A DNA stretch of 64,000 nt from Sitta carolinensis (GCA_032173965.1 CM063283.1:84278243-84342242), one strand, 5' to 3'. Shown: positions 44,301-59,300, counted from the first letter of the stretch. The notes: generated from the letters alone by a model not told the origin. Made by a program: numbers and translations.

Positions 44301-47300
44301 AAGGAAGACAGAAAAGAGAACAAAAGGACAGGAGTGTTTTTTTAATGAAATGTTTTACTTTAGTTTCCCAGGAAATATCAACACATCTTTAAAAGTATCA
44401 GTTATAAAGTGCTGGTACAGTGAGTACTGTATACAAGTTTTTATTCTCTGAGGCAATTCAGCTGCTGTTATTTTTCAACGAGTAATTTATGGTTTTATTC
44501 TTATCTAGATGACCCTCGGGGCAAACATCAGAAAAAAATCCGAAGCAAAACCCAGAATTACCTTAATCTTTATGCTGTAGATGGGCTGCGGACCCTCTGT
44601 ATTGCAAAAAGAGTAAGTAAATGTAGGCTTTTAGTTTGCTTTTAAGGAGAGTCTTGACAAAGATTACTGAAGGTATTTATTATTTTATTGTTCTCAATTC
44701 ATAACTTCTGTTTTATTCAGTAAAGTATGAATGCCTTTGCATCATATTGACTGTGCCCTCACATACTCTTTGTAATAGGTTCTCAGCAAGGAAGAGTATG
44801 GCTGTTGGTTAAAAACTCATTTAGAAGCAGAATCCTCTATTGAAAATCGCGAAGAACTTCTGTTTCAGTCAGCACTGAGGATAGAGAAGAATCTGCATCT
44901 GCTAGGTAATGAAATGAGAGGTGGACATGAAATTAAAATGTGATAAAAATTCTGAAATCTTGGCTATGAAATCTGTTCTTTCCCTTAAATTGCTTCTGAC
45001 AGGATAGAAATTGGCTTCTGTGGGACTTTATCATGGCTGTCATGTGCAGTACCACAAAGGAATAGGGATATAATTGACATAAAAGATATACTCTTTTTTT
45101 CCTTGCTCTTGCCAACATTTTATCACTAGTGAAATAAGTGAAGTAATACCAGAGATGAATTTGACACAATATCACAAAAGGGAACTGCTGCTCTAAACAA
45201 GAGGAGGACTTGGCCCAAGCTGTGTACAGAATTTCATTAGTTCAGTGCTGCTTCAACCTGTCAGACTTCTCTGACTCCAGGGGCACCAGAGAAGCATAAA
45301 GCAAAGCTCACAAACTGTGAGCCAGCATCAACTGTTTTATACATCAGGTTCAGCACATGCACTCAGGGCCTGTGTGCTCTGTGGCAAGGGCTGCAGTTAA
45401 AATCAGTGTATGTAGAAGGTATTGCAGGAGCTAAGTTATACTCTTTTGAGTTGAGATGTTGAAAACACTGAGATTCTAAAATGTATTTATATGCCCTGGT
45501 ACTCCATGCATCTAACTGCTTTCACTGGCAAAGAAACTGGGACAGCCATAACCCTGTTGGAGAAAATGACCTTCATTAATTGCCAGCATGCCTGTCTCTA
45601 GGAGACACATCCACCTCACCCATCTTTTAGTGCATCTACTACAGATATCTAAGGCACAACATATAACCAATGGGGAGATAAAACAAATGTAGCTCAAAAG
45701 AAGTTTGCTCTGCTTCAGGATTAGATGAATCATGTCCTTGAAGTGTCTGGTTCTTTTCCCTGACTTAAAGGAGGGCATGAGTTGCCTAATTCAGACCAGA
45801 GCAATCCAGATCCCACTATGGGTTACCTGTTGGCTCTAGCTGCAGTCTGAGGTGAAAAAAAACAGAAAAAAAGCAAAAAGAAAGTGAAATTGAGCTGCCA
45901 GACAAATAAGTGAGCTCTGGCCAGTAGTAAACTATCAGTTCAGTCATCCTCCAAGAACCTCATACTGTGGTTTGTAGTTTGCAATGATCAGTCATCATTA
46001 GGTTGTGAGAATAAAAATTCAGTCTGGAATATATTTTTCTTTAATTGAATAGCAATAGCTTTCCCAATATTGTCCTAAGAATGTGTTTTCATGTAAATGA
46101 CTGATGCTCAGACTTAAGGGAACTTCTATTAATTGGGGTTTTTTCACAGAAGAACCATAGAAGAAATAATTAGGTGAGAAAAGTTTATTTTGTTTTTCCT
46201 GTTGTTCCAGGTAACTTGCATGTCTGTCCCTTCCTCATTTGCTAGTGGCAGGGCTTGCATTTCCTCCCATTGAAGTCTCTCTGACATTCAGTGGAGCACT
46301 GATGTACCAGTGATGACACTGAGCTTGGTCCTGAGTGGCTTTTTGTCACTTTTCCTATCTATGAAAATCTTGTCTCAGTCAATGGATTTGTGTAAGCATA
46401 AACACATACCCAATCTCTTGTAACAGGTAGAAAGATGCATTGAAAGAAAGAATTTTACTCTCACATCACGGTCAACAGATTTATGATTTATTCTCTGCTA
46501 TATCTCATTTGGTCACCAGTGTCTTTCTGCAAGAGCAAAGAGCAGCAACGAAACACAAAAATATTTTTGTTTGCAGTCTAATCTGCTGTTGCCAAGCTGC
46601 AGTCCTGCTGTTATTCTCCTTCCAAAGAGAAATTTCTAGTCACCCACTCTCTTCTTGCTGAGAAAAGGCAATTAAGAGCTTTAGAAAGTGAAATGATCTC
46701 CAAGAACCAGTATCTTCTCTAGCAACATTCAGCAGAAATGTTGTAGATATAGCGCATAGAGACAATAAGCCTTGTGAACCTTTGAGACTAGGAGTGGCTT
46801 CTGGTTGCTTTTGACATTTTGAATTCTGGATTTGTTGTTTATTTTTGATGCAACTGTTTACCACAACTACTTTTCTTTCTTCATTCTTAATATCCCAGAA
46901 AGTTTCCCAAATCTTGTAACCATTGGTAGTTTATCTCCCTCCAGTAAAAGTGGCTGCTGGCTTTTTGGGGGTTTGTTTTGGTTTCTTTAATCTAAGCTTA
47001 AAATTTAAGGGCAGCCCTAGGTGTTAATTTAGCATGTAATATTTTGCTTTATTTATTGCTTAGGTGCAACTGGTATAGAGGACCGTTTGCAGGATGGTGT
47101 TCCAGAAACCATTGCAAGCTTGCGCAAAGCCGGGTTGCAGATTTGGGTTCTTACTGGAGACAAGCAAGAAACAGCTGTTAATATTGCATATGCCTGCAAG
47201 CTACTAGATCACGATGAAGAAATCATCACTTTGAATGCTGAATCACCAGTAAGCAGATAAAATATACAAGTTGATTAATGAATTAGTTTTGCTTTATTTT

Positions 47301-50300
47301 CAACTTGTACAATTAAAAGTTTGATGGCTTTTTTCCTTTTCCTCTTTTTTTTTTTTTTTGTTTGTTTTTTTTTTGTTTGTTTGTTTCTTTTCCTGCTTCA
47401 TCTGTAATTTTCAGTAGGACATGTCTTTGAATACTTTTCAGTGAATCATGCTTCTAAACCATAGCTTCATGGATCATAACCTTACTGAAAACATGTAACT
47501 GTGTGTAGTGAACTCCACCATGAATGAAAATATGCAAATATGCCATAGCAGCATAAATCACTTTTTTTGGTATGCATTCTCAAAACATCTCTATTTCTGT
47601 TTGTTGGCACTAATGGTTCTAAAAAGCAACCTGTCATTAAATACATGTTGAGAAAGGAAGCAATTGATAACCTGTTGAGAATTTGTGCTTTATTTTATGC
47701 CACTGAAATGTAGTATTTAGATAGCTCAGTCATTCATGTTTTCTCAGGTGGCTTTTTCTTTGGAGATAGAAGCAATATTTAAATGTTGATGCTAACAGTA
47801 AGAGGCAGAAAACCACATCTACAGTAATGTCTTGCTTCTTAACAGACCTTTTCTAATCATTCTGAATTGTACTGATCTTTCCTGTGCTCATCTTGTTGCA
47901 AGCAGTCACAAAGAGTTTACTGATACAGTCTAACATACAAGGAACCAGACTGATAGTTCTGTAGTCCTTTTATGGGACGATAAAATTGGACTTCAGATCA
48001 GCAGAGGAGAGGTAGGCCATCAGTATTCAGCTCCAATTTCTTTCAAAAGGGAAGAAAAGATAACAGTATTTTCTGTTCTTGGGTGTATCAACTGAACTGG
48101 TACATTAGTTTTCCATGGTTTTTCCTTTTAGTCATACTTTGCTGTAAGACCAATAGCATTTCTTTTAAATGTTCATATATTCTCAATAGCATCTTCTAGT
48201 TGAGTATGGCTAGGAGAGAGATTTCAGCTTAAATAACCTTTAATTGGCCTTTAACAATGTATAGCTCTTTGATTTGAGTTGTGGGCGTTTACATGGTGTT
48301 CATCACCATAATGGTGTTCATCACCATACTTAACTTGGTACCAATTATATATCATTTCCTAGCACTGTTATTCTGAGAAGGAGCTAAAAGAAATTAATTT
48401 AGCATACAAAAGTGCGTGATAAAGAAGAATTAGATTTTAAGCCTTTCTACTCTTTACTGTTGTCATACCTTCTGCTAGAATTGTGTTCAGAACAAGTAAA
48501 AGATTGTTAGAAATTAAAACTTTAACAGCAGAGCAAATAATACATTCCCCATATTAGTTATGCCTAAACATACAGCAAACAGAAGCCTTTGAATACATGT
48601 TCTTTTCTCTCAAGCATTTTTATTTTGAATTTTTTTTCAGGAGACATGTGCTGTCTTGCTGGAACAGTGTCTGCAATGCGTAGAATCTAAATTTTCAAAC
48701 AACCCAATACACGGAGCTACTGGAAACATGACTGTTGGGTTCACCCCTCTCTATCCATCCTCTTCCTCTGTGCTTTCCAGCTTGGGCCTAGTCATTGATG
48801 GAAGGACTCTAGCTTATGCCCTGGAACCTGTGCTAGAAGATAAATTTCTTGCACTAGCCAAGCGATGCCGTTCAGTACTGTGCTGTCGCTCTACCCCACT
48901 CCAAAAGAGCATGGTAGTGAAACTAGTCAGAGACAAACTCAAAGCAATGACCTTGGCAATAGGTAAATACCTCAGTTTATACTTGCCTTCCTTGATGTAT
49001 ATTCTGTCTTGAAAATTTTGATTTTTTGACATGCAGTAGGACCCTCCCAGCTGCCTCACAACTGAAACAGCTTTCCAGTTTTGTCTGAAAACATATTGGA
49101 CAATTCTAATATATTTATTCTAATATTTTCTCAAAACCAGGATAGAACTCTGAAGTAGTATTTGGAATTATTTCCTACAGAAGACCCAGGACCCAGTTAT
49201 GCTAAAAGGCTTTGACATGTCTGAACACAGCTGTAGAGCTGTGTTACCTTATGGTAGAAAAAAAAAAAAAAAAAAAAGAGATGCGTTATCTTATGCTGTG
49301 CAAAAAACCATTTTGCAATCACTGTATTGCAGCCAAAAAAATTGTGCTCAATGCTGTTTCATCTGATCATGCTTAAACTCAAGGTTCTGTGTTTATCATC
49401 ACAAGTCAGCCATACAGTACAGGCTATGACTTGGCCTTGTCATTATAAAGAGCGGATTTACAACTGGTATGCCAACACTTATACTTCTTCCCACCTAATC
49501 ACTCAATTGGCAAAGGGGAGACTTTGGCATTCCATCTGTCTTAAGCTTGACAGGATCTTCCATGTTTCTATGATTTTTACACAAGTCAACTAGCTCTTCT
49601 TTCCCAATCTGAAGTTTAGGTTCATGTTTTATTATAAGATACGATTTCAGCGTATGCTGTCACAAATACACTTGCCTTCTTCTACCTGTATTGGTTAATT
49701 ATAGATGGAACACATATGGGTGGGACCTGCCCATGAGAAACCCTAAGTACATATAGTAATTGCCAGACTTGCGTGACATCAACATCACCAAGTATGTGCT
49801 GATTATGACAATCTTCATGCTCAATATACTGCATCTTCCTCAGATATTCCTCCCTCCTATTGAATTTACATCTTTGCTGACTGTGGACATAATCATTTGA
49901 ATAAATTGTAAAAAACATCTGGCTCATTAACTTGAACTATCCAGAATGCTTAAAAACACTAGTGGAGACTGGGCAGCTTGTATTTTCATTCTTTCTGAGC
50001 ATCTTGAGCCTATGAGTTGAGCTTAAGCTTCTGCTGTGGCTTAAAGCCTAGCTGTATGCATCCTCCCTTTTAACCAATATGAGCTAACTTGGGTTGTAGC
50101 CTGGAGAAAAGGAGACTCAGAAGTGATCTTATCACTCTCTACAAATTCCTGAAAGGTGGTTGTAGTTGGGTGGGGGTTGGTCTCTTTCTCCAAGTAGCAG
50201 CTGACAGAATAAGAGGACACAGTCTTAATCTGTGCCAAGGGAAATACAGGTTGGATATTAGGAAAAATGTTTTTACAGAAAGTGTGATCAAGTTCTGTAA

Positions 50301-53300
50301 TGGTCTGCCTGGGTAGGTGGTAGAGTCACCATCCCTGGATGTGTTTAAAAAAAGATTGGATGTGGCACTCAGTGTCATGTTTTAGTTGAGGTAGTAGGGC
50401 ATGGGTTGGACTCGATGATCTTGAAGGTCTCTTCCAACCTTGTGATTCTGTGATTCTGTATCGCACAGTCACAAAGACATCAGCTTTGTCTTGTGAGCAA
50501 GTACCACTCTTACACGTGCCAACAGCAGGCAAGATGGTGACGTGTGCACCTCAGCCACTAAAGTTTCAAACCAAGTGTCTTGTCATAAGCTAATACAGTA
50601 TCATTTTCCACTCGTACACTGCCTTTAAATTTAAAAGTTTAAGAACTAGATACATATCTCATTCTAGTATCCTGTCTATGGCACCCATCACTTGTGGTAT
50701 TGTGATTGGAAGCAGAGTAGGGGGTGGTGGCTCTGCAACAATTCCAATAAATTTACTAGCCTTGGGTGTATAAAAGATCTTGGACTGGCCAACCCTACCC
50801 TCTTGACTTTTTCTTTCATTCATCTACTTTTAAACTTTTTTTTTTTAGTATTTTTACAGTGTAGACACTTTCATTGGCTTTAGGTCTTGCACATTTAATT
50901 CTTAGCCATTTAGTCAATCAGAGTCTGATTGCAGGCAGATTGTTAATCAGGAAGCAGAAGTATTGGGGATGCTTATTCTCAGCCTTCTACTGTTTTACCA
51001 TTGGTGCAGTTCAAACCTCAAACCTGAATTTTAGGTATTATTAAAAAGAGATGTATTTGTTTTATTATTACTTTCCTGTGATAAAAAGGTCTAAAAAGAT
51101 CAGAATGTCTTAGAAACTTTGCAAGCTTTGAACCTTATATTCTAAAGGTGTATCCTTTTCTACCACGTCTCCCTTATTATACCCAACCAACACTTGGTCG
51201 TTCTTACTATACTCAACCAACACTCAGTAACAAGTGTTTTTCCTTTGTTTTGTTGCTGTCAGCTGTTGTTGGTCTGCTAGTGACAACAAAACTGCATTTT
51301 GTCATCTTTAGGTGATGGTGCTAATGATGTCAGCATGATCCAAGTGGCAGATGTTGGTGTGGGGATCTCTGGTCAAGAAGGCATGCAGGTAATGTTGCTC
51401 ATCCAGTGGAAAGCACTCCCATGAGGGTGTGAAACAGCCACTTTCAATAGGTCAGATTGTTCAAACTGCCTCTGGTAGTCAGCACAAATAAAGGAAAAGC
51501 AGCAGGTTGTGCTGAGGAGTGCCAGTTGTATCTTACAGGTGTTCTTTCAGCTTGAGTTTGAGCTCATGCTTGTTCTGAGATCTGTAATGAGTTTACACAC
51601 ACTCTGCTTTCTCAGAAAATTGAACTTACCAAATCCCTCTAAGCAATATGATTAAAGAAATAATTAGCTAAATAATTGTTTAAAGGAGAAAAAAAGCTTA
51701 GCTATACATTATTTAGGAAATAAAGGTTCATCTTATTCTGGCTTTTATTCTCCTCTCTCCTGTATTCCTTGGGTATACTTCTTCTATAGAGTGGCTGCAC
51801 AAGCCAGTACAACTGATGTAGCTTATTTGCGTGGTGTGGTGGTGGCACTTAGCACAGCCACCCACACATCACACTCACTCAGCTTATTCAGACAGCAAAA
51901 CAGCAAAGAAAGTAGAAATTGTGGCCCTTTGCAGAACCACTGCTCCTTACACCTTATAGCAGGTCTTGGTTTGGCCACATTTCCACTGCAGAGAATAGCA
52001 GGATGAGGGTGCTTGCCTTTTTGTCTTCAGGATGTGTTCCTCTTATGATTACTGTATTTAACACAATGTAAGAGACACTTCTCTCATCCCCAGAAGAGAG
52101 GATATATATGTATAGGATGCATATATTATTTCAGCCTCCTCTACTGCTAGTGCAGATCAGCTTTAGTGTTAGGACCAGACGTGGCAGTAAGAAACAGAGA
52201 ATGAGGAAGATACCTTATTTCCACAACCTGCCTTGTATTTGGGCAGGCTGATTGTATGGGAAAACAGAGTAGCTGAGTATATGTCAAATACCTCTACAGG
52301 GAAAGTGGGAAGTGTTTCTATACTGAGGACCTGAGCACATGAGCATGCTCCTTAACTTAGTTACCAGTGGGTGGTTCTCTAACCCAAATTGCACTTTTTG
52401 CAACATTGGCTGGATGTTTTGCTCAAAAGGGAAGAGAGGCCTCCTTCACACAGTGCATAAGTTGGCTGTAGAGTTTTATTTCATGGGATTTCATGAATGC
52501 TGTAATTTATTTGGGTCAACACACAAACTTATGAAACAAAAATTTAAGTGAGCTATGAACTTGGGTATCAACTTTATGCATTTTCTGACTCCAGATCAGC
52601 AGAAGCTAGGACAGGTCACTGGACAAAAGTCAGTAGATATTTTTCTTATTTATCATCCACTTTTCAATGTGTGTGCATCTTGAAATCCTGCATAACTTCT
52701 GCAGGCAGTCCAAGCTCCAGAGAGCTCAGAGGAGGCTGGTTTTGTGGGCTCCCCTTCAAACCTATCAATTCAAAAAAGTCTGCTGCAAACTTTTTTCTTG
52801 TGTCTTATCACCTCTTATGAACTTAACAATAAGCTCTGTCATCTATGTATTAATTCAGATCACTTTTTTTCCTAATGCAGACATAGACTGCTCATAGCAG
52901 TTTTTTTTACTCCTTGCCCCTTTATGCCACTTTCTGTTGAGCTCATACACTTAAAATAACCAGTCCTCAAATCCCCTGGCTTTTGCAGTGTATCCAGGTC
53001 TGAAAGCTATTTTCTCATTAAGTCATTAAACTACCTGGTTTTATTTCTAAATGAAAGTTCAGCAGAGTGGAAAATGTTTATAGATCCCTTCCCTTACTGC
53101 AAGTCCTAAGGAACCACACAGACCTCTTTGCTATAAACAACTGTCAGAATTGTACACACAGGTACTAAGAAGGCGTTGAGCATTTAGATGCCTAAGACAG
53201 CAATACTGTCTGATTTATTTTCTTTCCACATTCTGTGGAAGCATGTGGAGCTGGAAGAAAAAAAATAAAATGTGAAAATCAAGTGGGTATTTTGAGCCTA

Positions 53301-56300
53301 AGTAAACATGCAAATGTCATTGGATAACATATCTTTCTCTCACCATAATAAAAATGGAATAAAAAAAGAAAAAATTCATGACACTTCTCAAAGTCTGCTG
53401 AGAAGTACTATGTTAGAAGCACAAATGAAGCTAACAGTTTTGACATTGGAATAGGCTGAGATGGGGTGGAGGACAAGGAAGCAGACATAGCATTGCTGTG
53501 TTCTCCTCAAACTGCAGTATAGCTGTATGTCTGCAAGACAAATCAGACTTCTGTGCAGGGAGGTTATAACAAGTGTGTCTCAGTACCTGAGAAATCCTAG
53601 GATGTGTCAACATATTAAACAGTATCTCAGTCCTTATATATATATATACTGCTTAAATTGCAATGCATTCTTACACCTTCTCTTGCATACTGTTTTAGAG
53701 TTTATTTTAATAGCTTCTACAAGCACCTACTTGGGAAAACCGAGCCCTTTTGATGTTTTACCAAGAAAGAAAATTAGGGAAACTTAAAAGGAAATATGTT
53801 TCTCATTTAAAAATACAGCCAAAATATACCCAGCAGAGTGTAAGGAAGATACTGCTCCTTGGGTAGTTTCTGCCTTTCCTTCTGCTTTTGCTGAACTGAA
53901 TTGTGAGAAGAAAGGTGATACCAAAATAGAAAATGAAACATAAAATAATATTAAATGAAATCTTAGTGTGATCCTAGGGATAAGGAAAATCATGAAACAA
54001 TCATGATAACACAAATAGGTCTCATCTAGATGTACAGTACCCTGAAATTTAGTCCAAATTAGAGAGAAACTGATTCATTTTGTCAATGTCATCTGACAAT
54101 ATGTGCAGTCCCAGAGGACTCTCATCTAGTGTGATTTTTTTCTCATACAGTTACAGAAAATGTGTGATTTTAAAAATCCCTCAAAACACTGATATCACAG
54201 GACAGCCAAGTAAACTGTGTAAACCAGGTCTGCAAATTAAATTAAAACTAATATTTTTATTGTTTTGTCTTTTAAAGTCAAATCATTATGATGCAACCAC
54301 TTAATTGTCCTGTTCTTATCTTATTCTCTGGAAATTCATTTTGCCCTGTAAGTATGCTGTACCTTTTACAGAGACAGATACAGCCACCAAGGTCTTCACA
54401 CATGAACCTTGAGCCTTCATGCTCGTGCAACTGCAATTGCCAGCCATTCTCCCACCTGCTGCTTTTTGTTGTTCCGTGTCACCATCTGCAATGTAGGCTG
54501 TAATCTCTGGGTGAGGACTGGCTTGCCTTGCATGTCCTGCCAAGCTGCCCTGTTTGCTCATGGGTATTTCAAATCCATGCAGCAGTAGCTGCATTTCATA
54601 AGCACTGTCATGAGTTTCATTCTTCATGAGTCCTACTTCCACTGGCTGTAGAGTCAAGAATATGACTAGATTCATTGTTAGTGTTGAAGGTGGTGCTTCA
54701 AAATAATGATTCCAACCTTTGTTTCATTAAAGGCGGTGATGGCAAGCGACTTTGCAATCCCAAGGTTCAGGCATTTGGAGAAGCTTTTGCTTGTTCATGG
54801 CCACTGGTGTTATTCCCGACTCGCCAACATGGTGCTGTATTTCTTCTACAAAAATGCAGTAAGTGTTTGACTTGGCAGCTTTATGGCACCACATGTTTCC
54901 AGGGTTTATTTTGTGCTAAGTGAGCATTAGGTCAGCCTTGAAATGGTTTATAAATAAGCTGCAAAGAAATTTGCAGAGCTGAAAGACAGCTGGCTGCCAT
55001 TTGCAGAAATACGGGACCCACTCCATAACAGCTACAGTGTGCTGCTGAATGTGCAAATTAGGTAACACAAATAACAAGCACTGCTGAAGAAACGTTTCTT
55101 TGCAAAGCAGTTTTTCAGAATTAAGCTGGCTGGATACAGGAGTCTTCAATGCCAAACCCATCCAGCATTTGTCCCAAGTAGCAGTTGAGTGTGTTTTCTC
55201 TTCCTGACTGTATCTCATCATTGTTTATGACTCACTGTACATATTTCCTAGTGACTTGAGATCATTTGAATCCTCTCTGGTCTCAGATGCAGAGACTGGG
55301 AAGGTTTTTTCTTGATTTATCTTATTTCCAACTAACTAAAAGAGTTCATTAGAAAGGAAGCACACGGAGCTCCTTGGGCCTCAACCAAGGCCCTTTGCAT
55401 TGATCTTGGAGTACAAAGATGATTAATTGAAAACAGCTTAACAAGGAAACCAAGAATACCTCCAGCTGGGTGGGAGTCACTGGCAGGCACATATATTTGC
55501 TCACTTACAATAGCTACAAATCACCTTGGGAGCAATGCATATGAAGAAACAAGAAAACGAGGAGAGCTAGAGCTCTCATACCTCTGTTTGCTTCACAGGG
55601 CAATGTATGAATTGTGAGCAGGAGACTGGATTTTATCCTCAGTATCAGAAAAAAAGTGGCTTTCAGCTTTTTAAAAATTGCTTTCCAATTTTAATCTGAT
55701 CCTCAGTTCTTATCAGAAAACCATCATTTACTCAATATTTTGAACATCACCAGAATACCTAAGGGTGCTAAAGGATTAATGAAGTGTCTTTTTGTTAAAA
55801 CAAGCGCGTTAAAATACATTCTGGGGTCAGAGCAGGGACTGCATGGAAGTGCCCTTTCAGACACAGAAGAATTAAGGGATTTTGTGATCTGAGCTGCTGC
55901 TTGAGTCAGAAATAACAAGCAGATTTAAGTAGTGCTGCGCTGAATGGAGAGCCACCTGTTGAAGTACAGCAGTAAGTACGTGGTGGTGTTCAGATGCATC
56001 AGTTTTAAGGCTTGATTTGGAATGATGCTGAACATCTATACTCCCACCCCTGGTGCTGGATGTTTCTAAGATACTCATTGACAGTATCAAATCTGAATTT
56101 CCAAGAGGTGTATACATAGCCATCTTATACTAAAAATTTAAAAAATAAACACAGAAGTAATGCACATAAGACACTCCAGCAATCAGCAGCCAGAGAGGCT
56201 GTTTATCATCGATGTTTCTGTTCAGCTTGGGTAAAATCTTCCATTTTCTTTGGTATGAGTGCCCTTGATTACAAGTATTATTTCTCATGCCATTTTAATA

Positions 56301-59300
56301 AGACATTTTCAGAAGCTACTCCCTCAGGGCTAGAAAATAACTGAATAGATCACTTTTTGTTGGCTGTGTTTTGGCAGCTTTCAGAGCTTTCTGAGAAATA
56401 CTTGTTGCTTCTGACTCTAAAGTCTAGTTGGATATCCAGCATATAGACATGAATATGTCAGACACAGTGCTTGCCCTTAAGGAGAGATTGTTAAAAATAG
56501 AAAGATAGGAGCACCTAAACCTTTTGCAAGAAGACCATTCTAGATGATTCTCCACAGAGAGTCAAGATAGCTACACTGCAGGTGTTCTGCAACTTTTCTG
56601 TTTCATCAAGTGGTTTCCCCCCCCATTTTTTCATACTCTGTAATTTTCCGTTCTCCACTAGACCCTATCTAATTTAAAATTTAAACTACACATTGCTGCA
56701 AAAGCCAATTGGAAACTTATCTTCTTGGATAATGACTTATCCAAGAAGATGCTTGGCTTCATAGAGATGATAAAAATACAAGTAAAATATAAACTAAAAC
56801 ATAGCATGACTGGAAATATCTGAGCTTGATGAAAAGGGATTTCATGTAAACAAAATTTTACCTGCACAAGTATGCACATCTTCTTCCCGTTTGTACATTG
56901 TCTCTGCAAGACAGCACTGAAAATTTTTTGACATCTACTTCATTCACTGAGAAATTCTCTCTGGGACCACACTCATAAAACAATCTCATCTGGCAGGGGA
57001 AGAAGGAAACCTTTTTTATTTAAAATCTTTATGTAAATTTGTTTTGTCTTTTTCGGAGAGATAATACACAGAGGCAAAGGAAAACATTTGAAAGGAAATT
57101 AAAAACTTGTTTAATACAAAATAAAATTTCAGGAGGAAAAAAATTGGATTTAAGCCTCATTTATTTGTATAGCTTTCTTCAACAGCACTGTTAAGACCCA
57201 TAGTAGAGGTGGTGGAAAGATTTTCAGCTGACTGTATTTTCATCAAACTACCTATTTTTGCCAGACCCAAACTTTTTCCAAGACAGGTTAGCAATGCTCT
57301 AGAGAGAAAATTTGCTACGTCCAGGATTAGCTGCATTTTGTTTTAAAACAGTGAGAAAAAAGTACATAAATTCTCATATTTATTGTAATTTCTTTTTGAG
57401 AAATTACTCAAGAAATTTTGTGTAGTTTTGGGTGTGGAAAAAAATAATTTTCAAAATATGTTCAGTTTTGAAATGAAACTGCCATGTCCCAGACAACTGT
57501 ACTGAAGAGTGTAAGCTTTGGTAACTCAATCTTCTTTTGGCCAGAGGAAGATATTTTTCTTGTAATAGATTTGGATAAACATTTCTAGAGGTTGTGCTTA
57601 CAAAAATACTACCATTTTACTTTTCCTAGGTTAATTTATTGAATGGGCTCACTAACAGTGCGGTGTATTTGCTGCTCATATACAAGCCACTTCAATGGAG
57701 TATGTAAACTTAGCCTGAGCATTTATCTTCTTTATGTATATCTATATATTATATATATTCATATATATACACATACATGTAAGTACATTTGTGTACTGAA
57801 GACTGACCTCTTATTCGGTTGCAATTCCCCTTTTCATGACAGGTTTACTCTCCCCTTAAAGCAGCTTTCACTGACTAAGCACACCATAGTCTTTTTTTCC
57901 TCCTTTGTTTAATTTACAATCACATTTGGGCACACAGATAGAACTGATCTTCATTTTCCTCTGTATAGCTAAAATTCATGAAGGGTTAACATTCTCCATC
58001 TGACTGAAAAATTTTTGAGAACAGAATTCAAAAAGAAGAGGAAGTAAAAGGAGAGGTCATGTCATTTCCCATCTTCATCATTAAAAGGAAGAAAACCCTC
58101 AAGAGTTTCCAACAGTTTTCTGTTTTAACCACTTTACAAAGAATAATAAAAATTTTACTTTTAGGATAACCAAGCCTGGGAATTTATTTCCTTCTCTAGG
58201 AAGCTGGCTGTCTTTTTCTAGGCCTCAAATCCTTCATCAGCATCTGAAATCAGCACCGTTCCTGCTGCTCTGGATTCTCAATGCTGAAGGATTGTAGAAA
58301 AATGAGTTGTGTGGTTTGTTTCTTTTTGGGTGACTCCAACCCTGGTAGATGAACAACCCCTCTGCAGCTGTGTATGCAGATGATTTCTTCATAGAGCTGA
58401 AGAAGAAGGGAGATTGAGGAGTCTTTACAGCTCTGCTAATTTGCTAAATGTCAAGGCACAGACATTGACTAGTTAGGACAACTTTTCTAGACCTTAGCAG
58501 TTTCACCTTCCTTACTGCTGCTGATCTCATGTTGGTCTTGCAAAAAAGCTCTGCATTTATCTGTTGTAGACCACAAAAGTCTCCCAAAACCTCTCCATCC
58601 AGCAGAAGATATTACTGTGAAAATTCTTGTTCTTACAGTAGTCATGTAAGTGTTGTGACATCAGTCTTAATTTACCTAGAGGTTGGTGCTGGTTGGGAGA
58701 GCTTTTTACAGTTAGTTAAATTGTACCTCAGTGTTTCACTTGAACTGAAAGTTAACTTTGTGTGATTCCCAAGATCTGAGGTTCCAGCAGCACAAAGACT
58801 TGCAGGTATGCCAGATGTTTGCAGATTAGCCAAATGATCCATGCATCAGGAAGTGAGTTAAAGAGTAGGTATCCTCGCAAGGATGGCTCACATGTTCAGC
58901 ATTCATGGATAAGTCCTTGCAGAGCTGGAATCAGAATGGTTTCAGAACACAGTGGGATGATGGTCCTCCTTATCTTGTTATATTTACAGCATTGCTTGTT
59001 GTGTTTCAGATGTTTGTGGCCCTTCTCTTCTGGTACCAGTTCTACTGCGGGTTCTCTGGCTCATCAATGATTGATCAGTGGTATCTGATCTTCTTTAATT
59101 TATTCTTCTCTTCTCTTCCACAACTGATTACTGGTGTGTTGGATAAGGATGTGCCAGCCGAAGTGTTAATTGCTGTACCTCAGCTTTATAAAAGTGGACA
59201 GAATATGGAGGTAAAGACTTTTGATTACTATAGTTTCTTTCCTGAACATCTTTAGTTTCAACTGAAAACCTGCCCTGATCCCAAAGGGTAGATGGCTGGT

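Larger units (their letters stand above)
47249..48640 (+). other. Window intron 11 (1392 bp)
   Basis: GT-AG intron. A T-rich tract with TTTG units lies at 47345-47390 and an 18-bp tandem duplication at 48293-48328. The stretch 47930-47970 faintly recalls the reverse complement of the CR1 reverse-transcriptase YRPVSL region, too weakly to call. Confidence 0.8.
48963..51311 (+). other. Window intron 12 (2349 bp)
   Basis: GT-AG intron. It contains an A20 tract at 49258-49277 between near-identical 11-mers, a sense CR1 3' end at 50096-50460, and a 26-bp imperfect direct repeat at 51173-51228 close to the next exon. Confidence 0.83.
54859..59009 (+). other. Window intron 14 (4151 bp)
   Basis: GT-AG intron. 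It contains a perfect hairpin at 56719-56750 and a TA-rich microsatellite at 57734-57786. No transposon was recognised. Confidence 0.82.

Noticed and set aside
47880..48010. Possible antisense CR1 reverse-transcriptase remnant
   Set aside because: Only one phrase, around ACCAGACTGATAG, recalls CR1. The rest does not align by eye, so it was not called.
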